Of a stretch of DNA of 9,797 nucleotides, positions 7,671 through 9,797 are shown piece by piece. Position 1 is the stretch's first letter. The number at the start of each line of letters is the position of its first letter. The notes below the pieces were generated by a model that did no database searches, had not been told where the DNA came from, and worked only from the letters and a program-made list of their open reading frames with translations. A program made the translations under genes and the position numbers. The stretch comes from Cryomorphaceae bacterium (lineage in GTDB: Bacteria > Bacteroidota > Bacteroidia > Flavobacteriales > Schleiferiaceae). The DNA lies in NCBI GenBank assembly GCA_003455605.1, contig DMQR01000142.1, positions 1 to 9,797 of the forward strand, read 5' to 3'.

Positions 7671-8366
7671 ATGGCATCAACTTCTAAAGGTCTTTTCGGC
7701 TCTTCACTAGCTCGTAAGTACTGGATGGCTGCTACAGGACTCTTTTTGTGTAGCTTCTTAGTTGGACATTTATTGGGTAACCTTCAACTCTTCTTTACTA
7801 CTGAGGAAGGTAAGCTTGCGTTCAACGAATACGGTCACTTCATGACGACCTTTCCAGTGGTGAAGATCCTATCCTATGCGACCTACATAAGCATCCTTTT
7901 GCATACTGTGGACGGAATCATGTTGGCGCGTCAAAACAGAGCAGCACGCCCTGTTGGGTATGTGAAGGAAAATCAGGCGGCGAATGCTTCATGGGCTTCG
8001 CGTAAGATGGCTTTGCTTGGCATTCTTACGTTATTTTTTATAGTAGTTCACATGAAGAGTTTCTGGTACGAAATGCACTTCGGTACGCTTGGTATAGATG
8101 CTAATGGCAATAAAGACCTTTGGACCTTGACAGTCACTGCTTTTGAGCAGTGGTGGTACACTGCCTTCTACGTACTCGCCCTTACCGCCCTAGCATTCCA
8201 CTTGAGCCACGGTGCGCAAAGTGCTTTCCAAACTATAGGTTTTAATCATCCGAAATACACGCCGCTAGTCGAAAAGTTAATGACGGCATTTGCTTGGTTG
8301 ATTCCTGCAGGCTTCATCGCTGTAGCTGTATTCTTATTTATTGTTCAACCAGGTCAAGCACTATAA
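7671..8366 (+). CDS. sdhC: Succinate dehydrogenase cytochrome b subunit
   Basis: The 231-residue membrane subunit anchors complex II and passes electrons between the iron-sulfur subunit and quinone. It has five membrane helices, about 17-40, 62-87, 110-133, 155-180 and 202-226. Candidate haem ligands are H33 (LVGHLLGN), H78 (ILLHTVDG), H127 (VVHMKSFW) and H177 (AFHLSHG), lying on helices I, II, III and IV of this count. A four-histidine set in a single fused subunit is the di-haem (type B) arrangement seen in Wolinella fumarate reductase and in Bacteroidota. This fits a menaquinone-using organism, an inference. The absence of a separate SdhD is expected for this type. Translation begins at the ATG 7671, with no Shine-Dalgarno. 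sdhA follows after 10 bp, so the genes form one operon under the promoter at 7600-7632. Confidence 0.93.
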   Translation: MASTSKGLFGSSLARKYWMAATGLFLCSFLVGHLLGNLQLFFTTEEGKLAFNEYGHFMTTFPVVKILSYATYISILLHTVDGIMLARQNRAARPVGYVKENQAANASWASRKMALLGILTLFFIVVHMKSFWYEMHFGTLGIDANGNKDLWTLTVTAFEQWWYTAFYVLALTALAFHLSHGAQSAFQTIGFNHPKYTPLVEKLMTAFAWLIPAGFIAVAVFLFIVQPGQAL

Positions 8367-8376
8367 TTCTCTTATT

Positions 8377-9797
8377 ATGGCATTAGATTCTAGGATTCCA
8401 GCAGGCCCATTAGGCGAGAAGTGGACAAAACATAAAGGCGAGATCCCATTGGTATCGCCTGCAAATAAGAGATTAATTGATGTAATCGTAGTAGGTACCG
8501 GTCTAGCCGGTTCTTCTGCAGCAGCTTCTTTGGCTGAGATGGGTTACAACGTGAAGGCATTCTGTTTCCAGGATTCTCCTCGTCGTGCACACTCTATCGC
8601 AGCACAAGGGGGGATTAACGCAGCGAAAAACTATCAGAACGATGGTGATTCAGTCTACCGTTTGTTCTACGATACGATCAAAGGTGGTGATTACCGTTCA
8701 AGAGAGGCCAACGTTCATCGTTTGGCTGAGGTAAGCCGCAATATTATTGACCAGTGTGTCGCTCAAGGTGTTCCTTTTGCGCGCGACTATGGTGGTCTGC
8801 TAGACAACCGTTCTTTCGGTGGTGTACAGGTAAGCCGAACGTTCTATGCAAAAGGTCAGACTGGCCAACAATTGCTTTTGGGAGCCTACTCTGCATTGAA
8901 CCGTCAGATTGCGAAGGGTCGTGTCAAAATGTACGCACGTCACGAGATGCAAGAGCTTGTTGTCGTAGACGGCAAAGCTCGTGGTATCATTGCGAAGAAC
9001 CTTGTAACAGGGGAATTCGAGCGCCACAGTGCACATGCAGTGCTACTCTGCACCGGTGGTTACGGCAATGTATTCTTCTTATCAACGAATGCGATGGGAT
9101 CGAACGTTACAGCTGCTTGGAAAGCACACCGTAAAGGAGCGTACATGGCAAACCCATGTTTTACGCAGATTCACCCAACCTGTATTCCAGTAAGTGGTGA
9201 GAACCAAAGTAAATTAACTTTGATGTCAGAGTCATTGCGTAACGACGGTCGCATCTGGGTTCCTGCGAAGAAGGAGGATGCAGAAGCTATTCGCGAGGGT
9301 AAACTTCATCCAAACGATATCGCAGAAGAAAACAGAGATTACTACCTCGAGCGTCGCTATCCGGCCTTCGGTAACCTTGTGCCTCGTGATGTTGCCTCTC
9401 GTGCAGCGAAAGAACGTTGTGATGCAGGCTATGGGGTAAACAGGACTGGGGAAGCAGTATACCTCGATTTTGCTGCAGCTATCACGCGCTACGGTGAGGA
9501 AGAAGCCCACGTGAAAGGGGTCAAGAACCCATCAGATACAGATATCAAAGTATTGGGTGAAAAGATCGTTGAAGCCAAATACGGTAACCTTTTCCAGATG
9601 TACGAGAAGATCACTGCTTCTAACCCATATAAGGAGCCTATGATGATTTACCCAGCAGTACACTACACCATGGGCGGCCTTTGGGTAGATTATAATTTGA
9701 TGACTTCGATCCCGGGTTGTTTCGCCTTGGGGGAGGCAAATTTCTCAGATCACGGAGCAAACCGTCTCGGTGCATCTGCATTGATGCAGGGTCTTGC
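8377..9797 (+). CDS. sdhA: Succinate dehydrogenase flavoprotein subunit (3' end outside window)
   Basis: The frame is open from ATG 8377 to the window edge, giving 473 complete codons of an expected 640-670. It encodes the FAD subunit that oxidises succinate to fumarate on the cytoplasmic face of the membrane. The Rossmann motif [12 protein letters not shown] lies at 38-49. H72 in [11 protein letters not shown] (69-79) is the histidine that carries covalent FAD. Substrate-site residues are H266 (QIHPT), R337 ([10 protein letters not shown], the proton-shuttling arginine), H429 (AVHYTMGG) and R463 ([10 protein letters not shown]). [13 protein letters not shown] at 284-296 is the conserved capping-domain segment, and [16 protein letters not shown] (448-463) the late FAD-binding segment. 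It lacks a Shine-Dalgarno and starts 10 bp after the sdhC stop. The chain resembles the Wolinella/Bacteroidota branch more than E. coli SdhA, inferred from its partner subunit. sdhB should follow. Confidence 0.96.
   Translation, partial: MALDSRIPAGPLGEKWTKHKGEIPLVSPANKRLIDVIVVGTGLAGSSAAASLAEMGYNVKAFCFQDSPRRAHSIAAQGGINAAKNYQNDGDSVYRLFYDTIKGGDYRSREANVHRLAEVSRNIIDQCVAQGVPFARDYGGLLDNRSFGGVQVSRTFYAKGQTGQQLLLGAYSALNRQIAKGRVKMYARHEMQELVVVDGKARGIIAKNLVTGEFERHSAHAVLLCTGGYGNVFFLSTNAMGSNVTAAWKAHRKGAYMANPCFTQIHPTCIPVSGENQSKLTLMSESLRNDGRIWVPAKKEDAEAIREGKLHPNDIAEENRDYYLERRYPAFGNLVPRDVASRAAKERCDAGYGVNRTGEAVYLDFAAAITRYGEEEAHVKGVKNPSDTDIKVLGEKIVEAKYGNLFQMYEKITASNPYKEPMMIYPAVHYTMGGLWVDYNLMTSIPGCFALGEANFSDHGANRLGASALMQGL

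Noticed and set aside
8754..9134. 126-codon plus-strand open frame inside sdhA.
   Set aside because: It is a Cys/Arg/Ser-rich shadow frame of sdhA, whose own frame contains all expected flavoprotein motifs.

Overview
The window looks like an ordinary chromosomal segment of a marine-type Bacteroidota, most likely Flavobacteriia or a close relative. The reasons are: an HU-CCDC81/SPOR membrane protein and DUF6341/DUF6427-like genes, which I associate with this phylum; a five-helix, four-histidine succinate dehydrogenase cytochrome b; the near absence of Shine-Dalgarno sequences before starts; and two good matches to the Bacteroidota -7 promoter element TAnnTTTG. These family assignments come from recognising motifs, not from a database search.

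Layout. Positions 1-69 (minus) hold the N-terminus of a small DUF6341-like membrane protein that runs off the left edge. Divergent from it is a plus-strand pair: a polytopic membrane protein resembling DUF6427 (112-978) and a family 9 glycosyltransferase (979-1947) that starts on the base after the first gene's stop. Two minus-strand genes face them: a hotdog acyl-CoA thioesterase (1907-2443), whose 3' end overlaps the glycosyltransferase by 41 bp, and an HU-CCDC81/SPOR protein (2484-3422). The stretch 3423-4042 has no intact gene. It carries what looks like a decayed plus-strand gene (3518-3978) whose C-terminus reads as a winged helix, and two DnaA-box-like 9-mers.

Next is the plus-strand glutamate dehydrogenase gene gdhA (4043-5395), preceded by a -7 element and followed by a hairpin terminator. 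Converging on it is a minus-strand pair: an M24 aminopeptidase P (6254-7543) followed, with a 1-nt overlap, by an alpha/beta hydrolase (5460-6254). The divergent region 7544-7670 separates this pair from the plus-strand succinate dehydrogenase operon: sdhC (7671-8366) and sdhA (8377 to the right edge, incomplete). sdhB is expected beyond the window. The most interesting regulatory feature is a 22-bp near-perfect palindrome lying exactly between the -33-like TTG and the -7 element of the presumed sdh promoter.

Functionally the window is housekeeping: ammonium assimilation (gdhA), TCA cycle and respiration (sdhCA), peptide turnover (aminopeptidase P), acyl-CoA hydrolysis, and envelope functions (GT9, SPOR protein, membrane proteins). 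I saw no mobile element, CRISPR array, RNA gene, defence system or biosynthetic cluster. I do not think the window contains a clearly new system; the sdh palindrome and the decayed winged-helix locus are the parts that familiar genes do not explain.
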